Below are positions 17,533-27,526 of a stretch of DNA of 64,000 nucleotides, in pieces. Where the stretch lies: the NCBI RefSeq assembly GCF_018604545.1, contig NZ_CP075896.1:5642001-5706000 (forward strand), given 5' to 3'. Below the pieces are notes generated by a model. The model ran no database searches and was not told where the DNA came from. It saw only the letters and a program-made list of their open reading frames with translations. The position numbers and the translations under genes were made by a program. The number at the start of each line of letters is the position of its first letter. Positions within the stretch are counted from its first letter, which is position 1. Source of the DNA: Streptomyces koelreuteriae (GTDB lineage: Bacteria; Actinomycetota; Actinomycetes; Streptomycetales; Streptomycetaceae).

Positions 17533-18194
17533 GCTCCTTCAGCGAGGCCGGCAGCAGGGGACGGGGCCGCCGCGTCATCCTCTGGCGGCACGGCCAGACC
17601 TCGTGGAACGTGGAGCGCCGCTTCCAGGGCACCACGGACGTCGAGCTCACCGAGACCGGCGTCGCCCAGGCCCGCCGCGCCGCCCGGCTGCTGGTCGCCC
17701 TGAAGCCGGACACGATCGTCGCCTCCGACCTGCGACGGGCCGCGAACACGGCCGCCGAGCTCGCCGCGCTCACCGGCCTCGACGTCACCCACGACGAGGC
17801 CCTGCGCGAGACCTACGCGGGCGTCTGGCAGGGCCTGACGCACGAGGAGATCATCGGCCGCTACGGCGACGAGTACGCCGCGTGGAAGCGCGGTGAGCCG
17901 GTGCGCCGCGGCGGGGGCGAACTGGAGACCGAGGTCGCCGACCGCGCGGCTCCCGTGGTGGTCCGCAACGCCGAGAAGCTCCCCGAGGGCGGCACGCTCG
18001 TCGTGGTCAGCCACGGCGGCACGATCCGCACCACCATCGGCCGTCTCCTCGGCCTGGACCCCCACCACTGGGAGAGCCTCGGCGGGCTCTCCAACTGCTG
18101 CTGGTCCGTCCTCGGCGAAGGCGCGCGGGGCTGGCGCCTGCTGGAGCACAACGCCGGCACCCTGCCGGAACCGGTGCTCGGTGACGACGACTGA
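17529..18194 (+). CDS. Histidine phosphatase-family (phosphoglycerate mutase-like) protein
   Basis: 221 aa. The RHG catalytic motif is at residues 20-22 (ILWRHGQTSWN), the second Arg/Glu region is VASDLRRAANTA and ETYAGVWQG, and the second histidine is in VVVSHGGTIRTT (~160). This is the dPGM/PhoE-like branch. Relatives next to rsfS are usually called phosphoglycerate mutase, but many act on other phosphorylated metabolites (for example glucosyl-3-phosphoglycerate or cobalamin precursors), so the substrate is open. It overlaps rsfS by 4 nt and is followed by tRNA-Ala. Confidence 0.88.
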   Translation: MSSFSEAGSRGRGRRVILWRHGQTSWNVERRFQGTTDVELTETGVAQARRAARLLVALKPDTIVASDLRRAANTAAELAALTGLDVTHDEALRETYAGVWQGLTHEEIIGRYGDEYAAWKRGEPVRRGGGELETEVADRAAPVVVRNAEKLPEGGTLVVVSHGGTIRTTIGRLLGLDPHHWESLGGLSNCCWSVLGEGARGWRLLEHNAGTLPEPVLGDDD

Positions 18195-18201
18195 CCCGGA
18201 T

Positions 18202-18231
18202 TTCACTTTCCGGCAGGTCGCAGGCTAAAGT
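18202..18231 (+). promoter_or_regulatory. Promoter of the first tRNA-Ala gene
   Basis: TTCACT (18202-18207), an 18-bp spacer and TAAAGT (18226-18231) lie 37 nt before the tRNA. The second tRNA copy has the same TAAAGT and spacer length. Confidence 0.55.
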
Positions 18232-18268
18232 TCTTCTTGTTCGCCCCGCCAGCGGGGAAGGAACATGA

Positions 18269-18341
18269 GGGGCTATAGCTCAGTTGGTAGAGCGCCTGCA
18301 TGGCATGCAGGAGGTCAGGAGTTCAATTCTCCTTAGCTCCA
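18269..18341 (+). tRNA. tRNA-Ala(GGC), copy 1
   Basis: 73 nt cloverleaf. The 7-bp acceptor stem contains the G3:U70 pair that specifies alanine. The anticodon stem CCTGC/GCAGG closes the loop ATGGCAT with anticodon GGC, and TTCAATT forms the T-loop. The discriminator base is A and CCA is not encoded. It is identical to the copy at 19056-19128. Confidence 0.97.
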
Positions 18342-18348
18342 CGTCAAG

Positions 18349-18379
18349 ATCCCGTTCCCGTCGAGGGGGCGGGATTTTT
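18349..18379 (+). terminator. Rho-independent terminator after tRNA-Ala copy 1
   Basis: The stem ATCCCG (18349-18354) with CGGGAT (18370-18375), extended by a TTCCC/GGGGG inner stem, is followed by a T-run. Confidence 0.8.
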
Positions 18380-18541
18380 CGTGCCCCCGGTTGAGTCACT
18401 CGGGCCTGCTGAGGCGTATACCTCTACGGTCACGACGCGCGCCGTGTCCGGACTGGTGCTGAGGCGTCGCTGACCGTGTCGGTCCGGCCGTGGCAGAATC
18501 AAACGGCCGGAAGGGAGCGCGGCCCGACGGGAGGAGTAGCG

Positions 18542-18715
18542 ATGCCTGCGAGCATCCTCGAGGAGGTCGACCACCTCCTCGGAGCAGCGTTGAGACGGCA
18601 GATGTCCACCCGCCTCAGCTGCCCTTCCTGCGGTTCCGGGCACGTGGCCCAGATGCTCGGCGACAACGGCGGGATCTCCTACGTGTGCACGGCCTGCGGC
18701 CACAGCTGGAGCTGA
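18542..18715 (+). CDS. Tiny zinc-ribbon protein
   Basis: 57 aa, unknown function. After a helical N-terminus (MPASILEEVDHLLGAALRRQ) there are two CxxC pairs (CPSCGSG and CTACGHSW) about 23 residues apart, as in a TFIIS-like zinc ribbon. GGGAGGAG stands 5-6 nt before the ATG. It is followed after 3 nt by another small Cys-rich gene, and the pair lies between two identical tRNA-Ala genes. A nucleic-acid or protein-binding adaptor is a guess. Confidence 0.75.
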   Translation: MPASILEEVDHLLGAALRRQMSTRLSCPSCGSGHVAQMLGDNGGISYVCTACGHSWS

Positions 18716-18718
18716 TCG

Positions 18719-18952
18719 ATGGGTGCACACAGGCGGAAGTGCGACTGGTGCGGCAGCGGGACTCCGATCGTCCGTGACATGGAACCGATCAATCCCGACT
18801 ACCAGTACTGGTGCGAGGAGTGCGCGCGGGCGCTGATCATAAAAGGCGACCCGATCGAGACGTACCGCGAGTTGGAGGGCGAGCCGATCTATGGCCGGCT
18901 TCTGGAGGAGCACTGCACGCTCAAGCGGTTCTATTCGTTCGTGACGGCTTGA
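18719..18952 (+). CDS. Tiny CxxC zinc-binding protein
   Basis: 77 aa, unknown function. CDWCGSG near residue 8 and WCEECARAL near 31 form a four-cysteine zinc site, followed by a helical tail with GDPIETYRELEGEPIYGRLLEEH. The ATG is 3 nt after the previous stop, so the two are almost certainly co-translated. It differs from the 57-aa protein in spacing and sequence, so it is not a simple duplicate. Confidence 0.75.
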   Translation: MGAHRRKCDWCGSGTPIVRDMEPINPDYQYWCEECARALIIKGDPIETYRELEGEPIYGRLLEEHCTLKRFYSFVTA

Positions 18953-18992
18953 GAATCGGCAAAACGGTCATTTCAGGCAAGGTGAAACCGAT

Positions 18993-19022
18993 TTGGTGTT
19001 GGGCCCGATGGGCCAGTAAAGT
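18993..19022 (+). promoter_or_regulatory. Promoter of the second tRNA-Ala gene
   Basis: TTGGTG (18993-18998), an 18-bp spacer and TAAAGT (19017-19022), matching the -10 and spacing of the first copy. Confidence 0.55.
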
Positions 19023-19055
19023 TGGCGTCGCCGCCGGGGAAACCCGGAGACGCGA

Positions 19056-19128
19056 GGGGCTATAGCTCAGTTGGTAGAGCGCCTGCATGGCATGCAGGAG
19101 GTCAGGAGTTCAATTCTCCTTAGCTCCA
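19056..19128 (+). tRNA. tRNA-Ala(GGC), copy 2
   Basis: Base-for-base identical to the 18269-18341 gene over all 73 nt, including G3:U70 and anticodon GGC. It has its own promoter and terminator. CCA is not encoded. Confidence 0.97.
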
Positions 19129-19139
19129 CAGAAGATGAG

Positions 19140-19171
19140 AAGGCGGGCCATCCGATCGGATGGCCCGCCTT
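19140..19171 (+). terminator. 32-bp perfect palindrome terminator after tRNA-Ala copy 2
   Basis: Two 16-bp perfectly complementary arms, followed by CTTG. It ends the tRNA transcript. Confidence 0.8.
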
Positions 19172-19185
19172 CTTGCTGTGGATAT

Positions 19186-19226
19186 ACGTACGGCGGGCTT
19201 CCCCCGGAGGGAAGCCCGCCGTACGT
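19186..19226 (-). terminator. 18-bp perfect stem terminator of the NuoF-like gene
   Basis: Arms 19186-19203 and 19209-19226 are perfectly complementary with a 5-nt loop, 4 nt beyond the stop of the minus-strand gene at 19231. It stands back to back with the tRNA terminator. Confidence 0.8.
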
Positions 19227-19230
19227 CTGC

Positions 19231-20847
19231 TCAGCGGCCGAGCGCGCGCCGTCCGCGGCCCTGGGAGAGCACCGGGAGGTTGCGGGACGACGGCGCGCCC
19301 TGGGAGCGCGTGTCCTCCTCCAGGCGCAGGGCCAGCGCCGGGCAGCGCCGCACCGCGCGCAGCGCCTTGGCCTCGGCGTACCGCGGCACCTGGGCCTGCG
19401 CCACGGTGGGGAAGCCGTCGGCGCCGAGCTGGAACACCTCGGGGAGGATGTCCGCGCACAGGCCGTGGCCCCGGCACAGCGTCCAGTCGACGTAGATCTT
19501 CTGGCGGCTGGGGCCGTTCTCCTCGGACTCGGCTCCGCCGGGGATGCCCGTCGGGGCCCTGCCGCCCTCGAAGAGCGGCAGAACGCCCTCCACGGGCCTG
19601 CCGCAGCCGTTGCCGAGCACATGGGCGGCCAGGTCGTCCGTGAACGCCTTGATCGTCGACTCGAGGAACATCGCGGAGCCGTCCGGGTGCGAGCACGCGC
19701 CGCGCCGCTTGACGTTCTTGGCGACCTGCTTGACCGCCTCCAGGGCGGCAGGGCCGCCGCCGTTGAGGATGTCCTCCAGACCGCGCGCGGCGGCCGGCAG
19801 GCCGAGGTAGCAGGGGCCGCACTGGCCCGCGCTCTCCTCGGCCAGCCACTGGGCGACCCGCAGCGACTCGCCCAGCGGGCAGGTGTCCTGAGTGATCGGC
19901 AGGATCGCTCCGGCGCCGAGCGCGCCGCCCACCGCGTCCAGGGAGTTGCGGGAGACGATCGCCTCGTTGACCGTCGCCGCGTCGATCCACTTGCCGTGGT
20001 AGCCGCCGGTGAGCACACCCTGCGGCACCGGCGGAGCGCCGGCGAGCTGCAGGACGTAGCGCAGCGGCACGCCCGTCGGGACCTCGATCACCATGGGGCG
20101 GGCCACCGCCCCGGAGACCGTGAGCATGACGGTGCCCGGCTCGTCGTACAGGCCGGTGTTGCCGTAGCGCTCCGGGCCGATGCGGGCGGCGATGGCCAGC
20201 TGGGCGAAGGTCTCGGCGTTGGACAGCAGCGTGGGGGCGCCGCCGACGCCGGTCTGCGAGGCGCTGACCTTGCGGCCCGGCGGAACGGCCGGGCCGCCGT
20301 CGATCGAACGGATCAGCGACGCGGCGGCGCCGGTGACCATACGGACCGGATTGCGCTGGACACGCGCGCGCAGCGCCGACCGGCGGCCGTTGTTCAGGCC
20401 GCGTTCGGCGAGCGCCGCCTCCATGGAGCGCTGTGTCGACTCACGGGTGACCCCCACCACGAGCGTGCGGGCACCCAGGGCCTCGGCGCACAGCAGCGCG
20501 CCGTCCAGGATCAGATGCGGGGCACGGTTGATCAGCACCGTGTCCTTGCGGCAGGCCGGTTCGTCCTCGCTTCCGTTCACGACGACGACCGGCCGGATGC
20601 CGCGCTTGATCGCCGATTCGGCGACCGAGCGCAGCTTTTTGTGGAAGGGGAAGCCCGCGCCGCCGCGGCCCTTCAGGTTGATGCGTTCGGCGAGTTGCGC
20701 GAGCTGCTCGCCGCCCATCGGCTCGAGCGGCCCGTGCACCTTGAGATGCATGGGCAGATCGAGCCGATCGACAAGGTCGAAGCCCGACGTGAGCTGAGGA
20801 AGCCCGACCACGCGGACTTCGGGTACGTCGGGCAGAGCCTCGTTCAC
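19231..20847 (-). CDS. NuoF-like flavoprotein fused to a C-terminal ferredoxin
   Basis: 538 aa. Residues ~45-240 match the FMN/NADH-binding core of complex I NuoF (GRGGAGFP at 60-67, NGSEDEP at 91-97). An SLBB region is next (GVPLRYVLQLAG), then an iron-sulphur segment with GQCGPC (C343, C346) and C385. The first cysteine of the NuoF N3 cluster is replaced by alanine at ~340, so one ligand is missing. Residues ~450-510 are a P450-type ferredoxin (C458, C464, C502), probably [3Fe-4S]. It likely passes electrons between NAD(P)H and the membrane cytochrome encoded immediately upstream, whose stop overlaps this GTG by 4 nt (GTGA). It is not part of a nuo operon. Confidence 0.8.
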   Translation of the reverse strand: MNEALPDVPEVRVVGLPQLTSGFDLVDRLDLPMHLKVHGPLEPMGGEQLAQLAERINLKGRGGAGFPFHKKLRSVAESAIKRGIRPVVVVNGSEDEPACRKDTVLINRAPHLILDGALLCAEALGARTLVVGVTRESTQRSMEAALAERGLNNGRRSALRARVQRNPVRMVTGAAASLIRSIDGGPAVPPGRKVSASQTGVGGAPTLLSNAETFAQLAIAARIGPERYGNTGLYDEPGTVMLTVSGAVARPMVIEVPTGVPLRYVLQLAGAPPVPQGVLTGGYHGKWIDAATVNEAIVSRNSLDAVGGALGAGAILPITQDTCPLGESLRVAQWLAEESAGQCGPCYLGLPAAARGLEDILNGGGPAALEAVKQVAKNVKRRGACSHPDGSAMFLESTIKAFTDDLAAHVLGNGCGRPVEGVLPLFEGGRAPTGIPGGAESEENGPSRQKIYVDWTLCRGHGLCADILPEVFQLGADGFPTVAQAQVPRYAEAKALRAVRRCPALALRLEEDTRSQGAPSSRNLPVLSQGRGRRALGR

Positions 20848-22109
20848 TTAAAGCCTCCGGAAGGCGTGTTCCAAGGTTCGCCCGAGCCCGGAGCGTCGAA
20901 ATCGTAGGACGCACCGGGCGATGTTTCAGTGGCGGGACCGCTGTTGTACGTGTCGTTCGGGTAGTACGTGCCGAAGGCGGCGTTCGACTCACCCGTGTCG
21001 TACACGTCACTCGATCCATAGCCGGAGGCGCCTGGATTGCCATAGGCCGGAATGCTTTGTCCGGTGTCCTGCAGGGGGTCGTAGGGCGGGATGTTGAAGC
21101 CCGTGTCCTGGAGGGGGTCGTAGGCCGACGGCGGGGCCTCGCCGACCGGGGGCGGGGACGGGATCGGCCAGTTGCCGGAGGTGCTGGAGGGGCCGTCCAC
21201 GAGCGGGATGCTCTCGGTGGGCTGCATGTCCAGCGGCAGTTCCATGCGGGTGGTCGGCCCCGGGGCGAAGGCCTGCTGGCCCGTGGGAGGGGTCGAGACG
21301 GCCCGGTAGGCGGCCGCGAATCCGCCCGCGGGCTCCCTGGTCGCGGGGCGTTCCGCCTTCTCGTACAGCGGGCCCGACGGGGACCCCGCGGGCCTGCGGG
21401 GCGCGTCCCGGCTCTCGTAGCCGGGCAGCGCGGAGCCGCCGGTCGCCCGGGCCCGGCTCTCCTCCAGATCCCTGCGGGCCGAGGACTCCCCGGGGCCTAT
21501 GAGATCGGCGAACTTGTCGGCGATCTTGCGCTTGACCGGGCGCGGGGCGGAGCGCAGGGCGAGGGCGGCGGCCACTCCGACCAGGGACAGGCCGTAGAGG
21601 ATGACGAAGATCGGCTTGGCCGCGCGACCCGCGTAGAGCCCGTGCACCAGGGCGGCGCACCAGGCCGGGTAGGCCAGCATGTGCATGGCCCGCCAGCGGG
21701 CGGCGACGGGGGCGGGGGAGGCGAAGCGGTTGCGCAGTGCGCCGGTGACGCCCACGAAGATCATGAGCATGCTGGCCACGGTGCCGAGGCCGATGAGGAA
21801 CGCCCTGCCCGTGGCGTCTTCCTCACCGGTCAGGAGCAGCCCGAAGGGGATCACGGCGGCGACCCACGAGGTGTGGGCCAGTGCCAGCTTCACGCCGATG
21901 TGGACCAGGAGGAAGACGATCGAGGCGACCGCCGTGGTCCGGTGCACGGCCTGCGCCAGGATGCGCCTGCGCGTGTCGAGCAGGACCCGGTCCTGGGCGA
22001 CGAGTCCCCAGATCACCGAGCAGGACAGGCACACGAGGGACAGCACGCCGGCGCCGAAGTTGAGGAACTCGGCGAACGAGTCGTCCGCCGTGGAGTCGTA
22101 AGGGTTCAC
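20844..22109 (-). CDS. Four-histidine membrane cytochrome b (ferric-reductase-like)
   Basis: 421 aa. Residues ~15-195 contain five to six transmembrane helices. His56/His70 in one helix and His143/His156 in another, spaced 13-14 residues, are the bis-haem pattern of ferric-reductase-like and cytochrome b proteins. The C-terminal ~220 residues are a disordered proline-rich tail with two YDPLQDTG(F/Q)(N/S)IP units. The GTG follows GGGGAGG with a 6-nt gap. It is translationally coupled to the NuoF-ferredoxin gene, so the two probably form one membrane electron-transfer complex. The direction of flow and the substrate are unknown. Confidence 0.75.
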   Translation of the reverse strand: MNPYDSTADDSFAEFLNFGAGVLSLVCLSCSVIWGLVAQDRVLLDTRRRILAQAVHRTTAVASIVFLLVHIGVKLALAHTSWVAAVIPFGLLLTGEEDATGRAFLIGLGTVASMLMIFVGVTGALRNRFASPAPVAARWRAMHMLAYPAWCAALVHGLYAGRAAKPIFVILYGLSLVGVAAALALRSAPRPVKRKIADKFADLIGPGESSARRDLEESRARATGGSALPGYESRDAPRRPAGSPSGPLYEKAERPATREPAGGFAAAYRAVSTPPTGQQAFAPGPTTRMELPLDMQPTESIPLVDGPSSTSGNWPIPSPPPVGEAPPSAYDPLQDTGFNIPPYDPLQDTGQSIPAYGNPGASGYGSSDVYDTGESNAAFGTYYPNDTYNSGPATETSPGASYDFDAPGSGEPWNTPSGGFK

Positions 22110-22409
22110 GGCCGGCCTCCCCGCGTCCCGGTGGCCGGGGATGGCGAGGTGTTACTGCGATGAGGGTTCATGGGGGCAACTCCGAGCGGTTCGGGAAAGC
22201 GGTCCCGCTGCCGCACTCTAAGCGGAGCCATACCGATGGGTACGAGGTTTGAGTTATTGCGTTGTTATCAAAGGACAATATGGATGTTGCGATGTCCCTT
22301 AGTGACTATTACGCGAAGTAACCTTTGACCCTGGTTCAGCTTTTCGGGTACCGAACGGCCGTCCAGAAGCGCGTCGCGGCGCGCTGGGGGCCTGCGGTAC
22401 CCTAACGCC
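22110..22409. other. Divergent AT-richer intergenic region
   Basis: No gene is seen. About 22245-22345 is clearly less GC-rich than the surroundings, as expected for a divergent promoter region of the cytochrome b gene and the leuS leader. TTGACC at 22325-22330 is a good -35 match but lacks a convincing -10. TTACGCGAAGTAA at 22309-22321 is a TTAC/GTAA inverted repeat that could bind a regulator. Confidence 0.4.
22398..22403 (+). promoter_or_regulatory. -10 hexamer TACCCT for the leuS leader
   Basis: TACCCT ends 6 nt before the leader-peptide ATG at 22410, so the leuS transcript appears to begin at that ATG. Confidence 0.55.
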
Positions 22410-22448
22410 ATGCGTGCCGTACGCCTTCTGCTTAGCGGGCCGCGCTGA
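22410..22448 (+). CDS. leuS leader peptide with three consecutive leucine codons
   Basis: A 12-residue open frame, MRAVRLLLSGPR, with Leu codons CTT, CTG, CTT at 22425-22433. It sits just upstream of a hairpin series ending in a T-run before leuS. This is the classic layout of a ribosome-mediated attenuator in which shortage of charged tRNA-Leu stalls the ribosome. The frame has its own leaderless start. It is too short for routine gene calling. Confidence 0.72.
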   Translation: MRAVRLLLSGPR

Positions 22449-22520
22449 TCAGTCCCGGCCACCGGACGAGTCGAGTGGCCGGAATCGGCGCGGCGTCCCC
22501 TCCTGTGCGAGGGGATTTTT
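22439..22520 (+). promoter_or_regulatory. leuS transcription attenuator
   Basis: Segment 22439-22449, which overlaps the end of the leader peptide, pairs with 22484-22494 (11 bp, one G-U). An 8-bp stem (22455-22462 with 22475-22482) lies inside it. A 7-bp terminator stem follows (22496-22502 with 22509-22515, 6-nt loop) and then five T at 22516-22520. Inference: ribosome position on the leader decides whether the upstream stems form and so whether the terminator acts. Established knowledge: amino-acid leader peptides control biosynthetic and synthetase genes in actinobacteria. Confidence 0.7.
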
Positions 22521-22574
22521 CGTTTCTCGAACCCACAGCCGCAGGCAGAGACGATCGATGGAGCTTTGAGGATC

Positions 22575-25454
<2,880 letters not shown>

Positions 25455-25465
25455 GGGCGGGGTCC

Positions 25466-25549
25466 GGAGGCGGAGGTCTGGAAGCGGAGGTCTGGAGGCG
25501 GAGGCCTGGAGGCGGAGGTCTGGAGGCGGAGGCCTGGAGGCGGAGGCCT
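25466..25549. repeat. Six tandem 14-bp repeats after leuS
   Basis: Unit GGAGGCGGAGGYCT repeated six times without gaps (one unit has GGAAG). It begins 11 bp after the leuS stop. A likely hypervariable tract useful for strain typing. Confidence 0.85.
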
Positions 25550-25620
25550 GGGGACCGCTTTCGGGGTGGTCCCCCAGCGATCCCCTAGCGGTCCCCTAGT
25601 GGTTCTCTGATGGTCCTCTA

Positions 25621-25661
25621 CGGGCAGGTTCGGGGTTCTTCCGGAACTCCGGGCCTGCCCG
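25621..25661 (+). terminator. Hairpin terminator of the leuS unit
   Basis: CGGGCAGG (25621-25628) pairs with CCTGCCCG (25654-25661), and GGTTC/GGAAC forms a second stem inside. It lies beyond the 14-bp repeat tract. Confidence 0.6.
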
Positions 25662-25719
25662 TTGCGTTTACTGTTGAAGAGCGACGTGAGGTGTGCCGCG
25701 ATGTCCTGAGGAGGAGCCG

Positions 25720-26454
25720 GTGGAAGCAGTGATCGCAGTATTCGCCCTGCTCTTCGTGCTGTTTCTCGGGCTCGGCGTCTACGCGACCGTGAAGGTGGTC
25801 GGTGCCGCCAAGCGCGGCGTGGACCGCGGCCTCACCCAGGCCCGCCGCACCGTCGAGGACCACACCCTGCGGGCCAAGTCCTTCGCCCAGCCCGGCGCCG
25901 CGGGCGAAATCGCCCAGCTCCGGCTGAAACTGCGCACCTCGATGCGCGCCACCCAGGACGCGCTGCACGCGTCCGTCGCCGAGGACGAGTCCCTGAAGGA
26001 GTCCATCGGCCTCTTCCAGCGGCTCAGCGCGCACGGCCACGAGCTGGACGACGAGCTCAAGCGCCTGGAGACCGAGCCGGACCGCGGCGCGCTGACCCAG
26101 CGGCTGCCCGGGCTGCGCGAGCGCACCGAGCGCATCACACAGTCCGCGGACGCCCTGCGCTGGGCCGCCCGCGACCGGGCCCGCCGCTTCGCCGAGGACG
26201 ACCTGGACACGCTCAGCGCACAGATCGACGTCGAGGCCGGGGCCCTGCGGCACTGGACGACGCCGGAGCCCGAGCCGACCTCGCGACCCTGGCCCGAAGC
26301 GCCCGCCGCCGACGCCACCACAGCCGGGCAGACCTGGCCGGAGACGCCTCAGTCGAGCCCCGAGCAGGAGCCGGCCCGCCCTGCCATCACCCCGCCGGGA
26401 CCGCGCCCCACCTACTCCTGGCAGAAGAAGGCCCGCCCCGAGAGCACCACTTGA
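25720..26454 (+). CDS. Single-pass membrane protein with cytoplasmic helical domain
   Basis: 244 aa, unknown function. The N-terminal signal-anchor (VIAVFALLFVLFLGLGVYATVKVV, ~3-26) is followed by ~150 residues of predicted long helices (coiled coil: LRLKLRTSMRATQDALHASVAEDESLKESI...). The tail is proline-rich and ends in basic residues. The GTG at 25720 has AGGAGGAG 3-4 nt upstream; an in-frame GTG at 25693 lacks this. The pattern resembles secreted-stalk or divisome-type helical proteins of actinobacteria, but no family is recognised. Confidence 0.72.
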   Translation: MEAVIAVFALLFVLFLGLGVYATVKVVGAAKRGVDRGLTQARRTVEDHTLRAKSFAQPGAAGEIAQLRLKLRTSMRATQDALHASVAEDESLKESIGLFQRLSAHGHELDDELKRLETEPDRGALTQRLPGLRERTERITQSADALRWAARDRARRFAEDDLDTLSAQIDVEAGALRHWTTPEPEPTSRPWPEAPAADATTAGQTWPETPQSSPEQEPARPAITPPGPRPTYSWQKKARPESTT

Positions 26455-26513
26455 TCCGGCCACTCGCGCCACGGGGCACCGGGCCCGGGCTGCCACACGG
26501 GCACTACGGCAGG

Positions 26514-26519
26514 TAACCT
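26514..26519 (+). promoter_or_regulatory. -10 hexamer TAACCT for leaderless degV
   Basis: TAACCT ends 7 nt before the ATG. CTGCCA 18 bp upstream is a fair -35, and there is no Shine-Dalgarno. Confidence 0.5.
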
Positions 26520-26526
26520 CCAGCTC

Positions 26527-27372
26527 ATGTCCCGCCATGTCGCGATCGTCACCGATTCAACGGCCTACCTGCCGACCCGGACGATGGAGCGTCACGGCAT
26601 CACAGCGGTGCCCCTGACGGTGGTCCTCGGCGACCGGGCACTCGAAGAGGGCACCGAGATCTCGACCCGTGCGCTCGCCCAGGCTTTGCAGAAGCGGCGC
26701 CCTGTGACGACCTCGCGGCCCAGCCCCGCCGTCTTCGAGGAGACGTACCGCAAGGTCGCCGAGTCCGGCGCCACCGGCATCGTCTCCCTCCACCTGTCCG
26801 CCGAGCTCTCCGGCACCTATGACGCGGCCGTCGTGGCCGCCCGGCAGGCGCCGGTGCCCGTGCGGGTGGTGGACACCGGCATGATCGCGATGGCGCTCGG
26901 CTTCTGCGCGCTCTCCGCGGCGGAGGTCGCGGAGTCGGGCGGCACGGTGGACGAGGCGGTCATGGCCGCGGAGAAGCGGGCCTCGGGCACGTCCGCCTAC
27001 TTCTACGTCGACACCCTCGACTACCTGCGGCGCGGTGGCCGTATCGGTGCCGCGCAGGCCCTGCTGGGTTCGGCCCTCGCGGTGAAGCCGCTGCTGCAAC
27101 TGTCCGACGGCCGCATCGAACCTCTGGAGAAGGTGCGGACAGCGTCCAAGGCGATCGCCCGACTGGAGGAGATCGCGGCCGAGCGGGCGGGCAGCGGGCA
27201 GGTCGATGCCGCCGTCCACCATCTCGCCGCCCCGGACCGGGCGTCGGCCCTCGCCGACCGGTTGCGGACACGGTTGACCGGGCTGGCCGAGCTGCATGTC
27301 AGCGAGGTCGGGGCGGTGATCGGGGCACATACGGGGCCCGGGCTGCTGGGAGTTGTGGTTTCGCCGCGGTGA
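26527..27372 (+). CDS. DegV-family fatty-acid-binding protein
   Basis: 281 aa. DegV/FakB fold: VAIVTDSTAYLP at the N-terminus, VTTSRPSPAVFEETY near residue 60, LSAELSGTYDAAVVAA near 98, DTGMIAMALGF near 118 and a C-terminal EVGAVIGAHTGPGLLGVV. DegV proteins bind a fatty acid and, where FakA is present, present it for phosphorylation. No FakA is seen here. The position immediately before comEA-comEC is, as I recall, normal for Streptomyces. The ATG at 26527 is supported by the leaderless -10. Confidence 0.9.
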   Translation: MSRHVAIVTDSTAYLPTRTMERHGITAVPLTVVLGDRALEEGTEISTRALAQALQKRRPVTTSRPSPAVFEETYRKVAESGATGIVSLHLSAELSGTYDAAVVAARQAPVPVRVVDTGMIAMALGFCALSAAEVAESGGTVDEAVMAAEKRASGTSAYFYVDTLDYLRRGGRIGAAQALLGSALAVKPLLQLSDGRIEPLEKVRTASKAIARLEEIAAERAGSGQVDAAVHHLAAPDRASALADRLRTRLTGLAELHVSEVGAVIGAHTGPGLLGVVVSPR

Positions 27373-27526
27373 ACGTTGCTGTGAGGCACTGACGGGGCTC
27401 TGGCGGGGCTCTGACCGTCGGCTCCGATCACCCGTGTGAGTGGCGGAGTTGTCCACAGCCGGGGGGTTGTCCCCGGGAATCGACCATGATCATCGCGGGT
27501 GGGCCGAGGTGGCCGATCCTCGTCGC

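Noticed and set aside
18269..19128. Integrative element flanked by tRNA att sites
   Set aside because: The duplicated sequence is two complete functional tRNAs with their own promoters and terminators, and there is no integrase or phage-like gene between them.
19231..20847. Complex I nuo operon
   Set aside because: Only the NuoF-like gene is present, fused to a ferredoxin. Neighbours are a cytochrome, not NuoE or NuoG.
25466..25549. CRISPR array
   Set aside because: Units are 14 bp with no spacers. It is a simple tandem repeat.
26466..26526. Shine-Dalgarno-based start for degV
   Set aside because: No purine-rich site exists upstream of the ATG. The TAACCT hexamer fits a leaderless start better.
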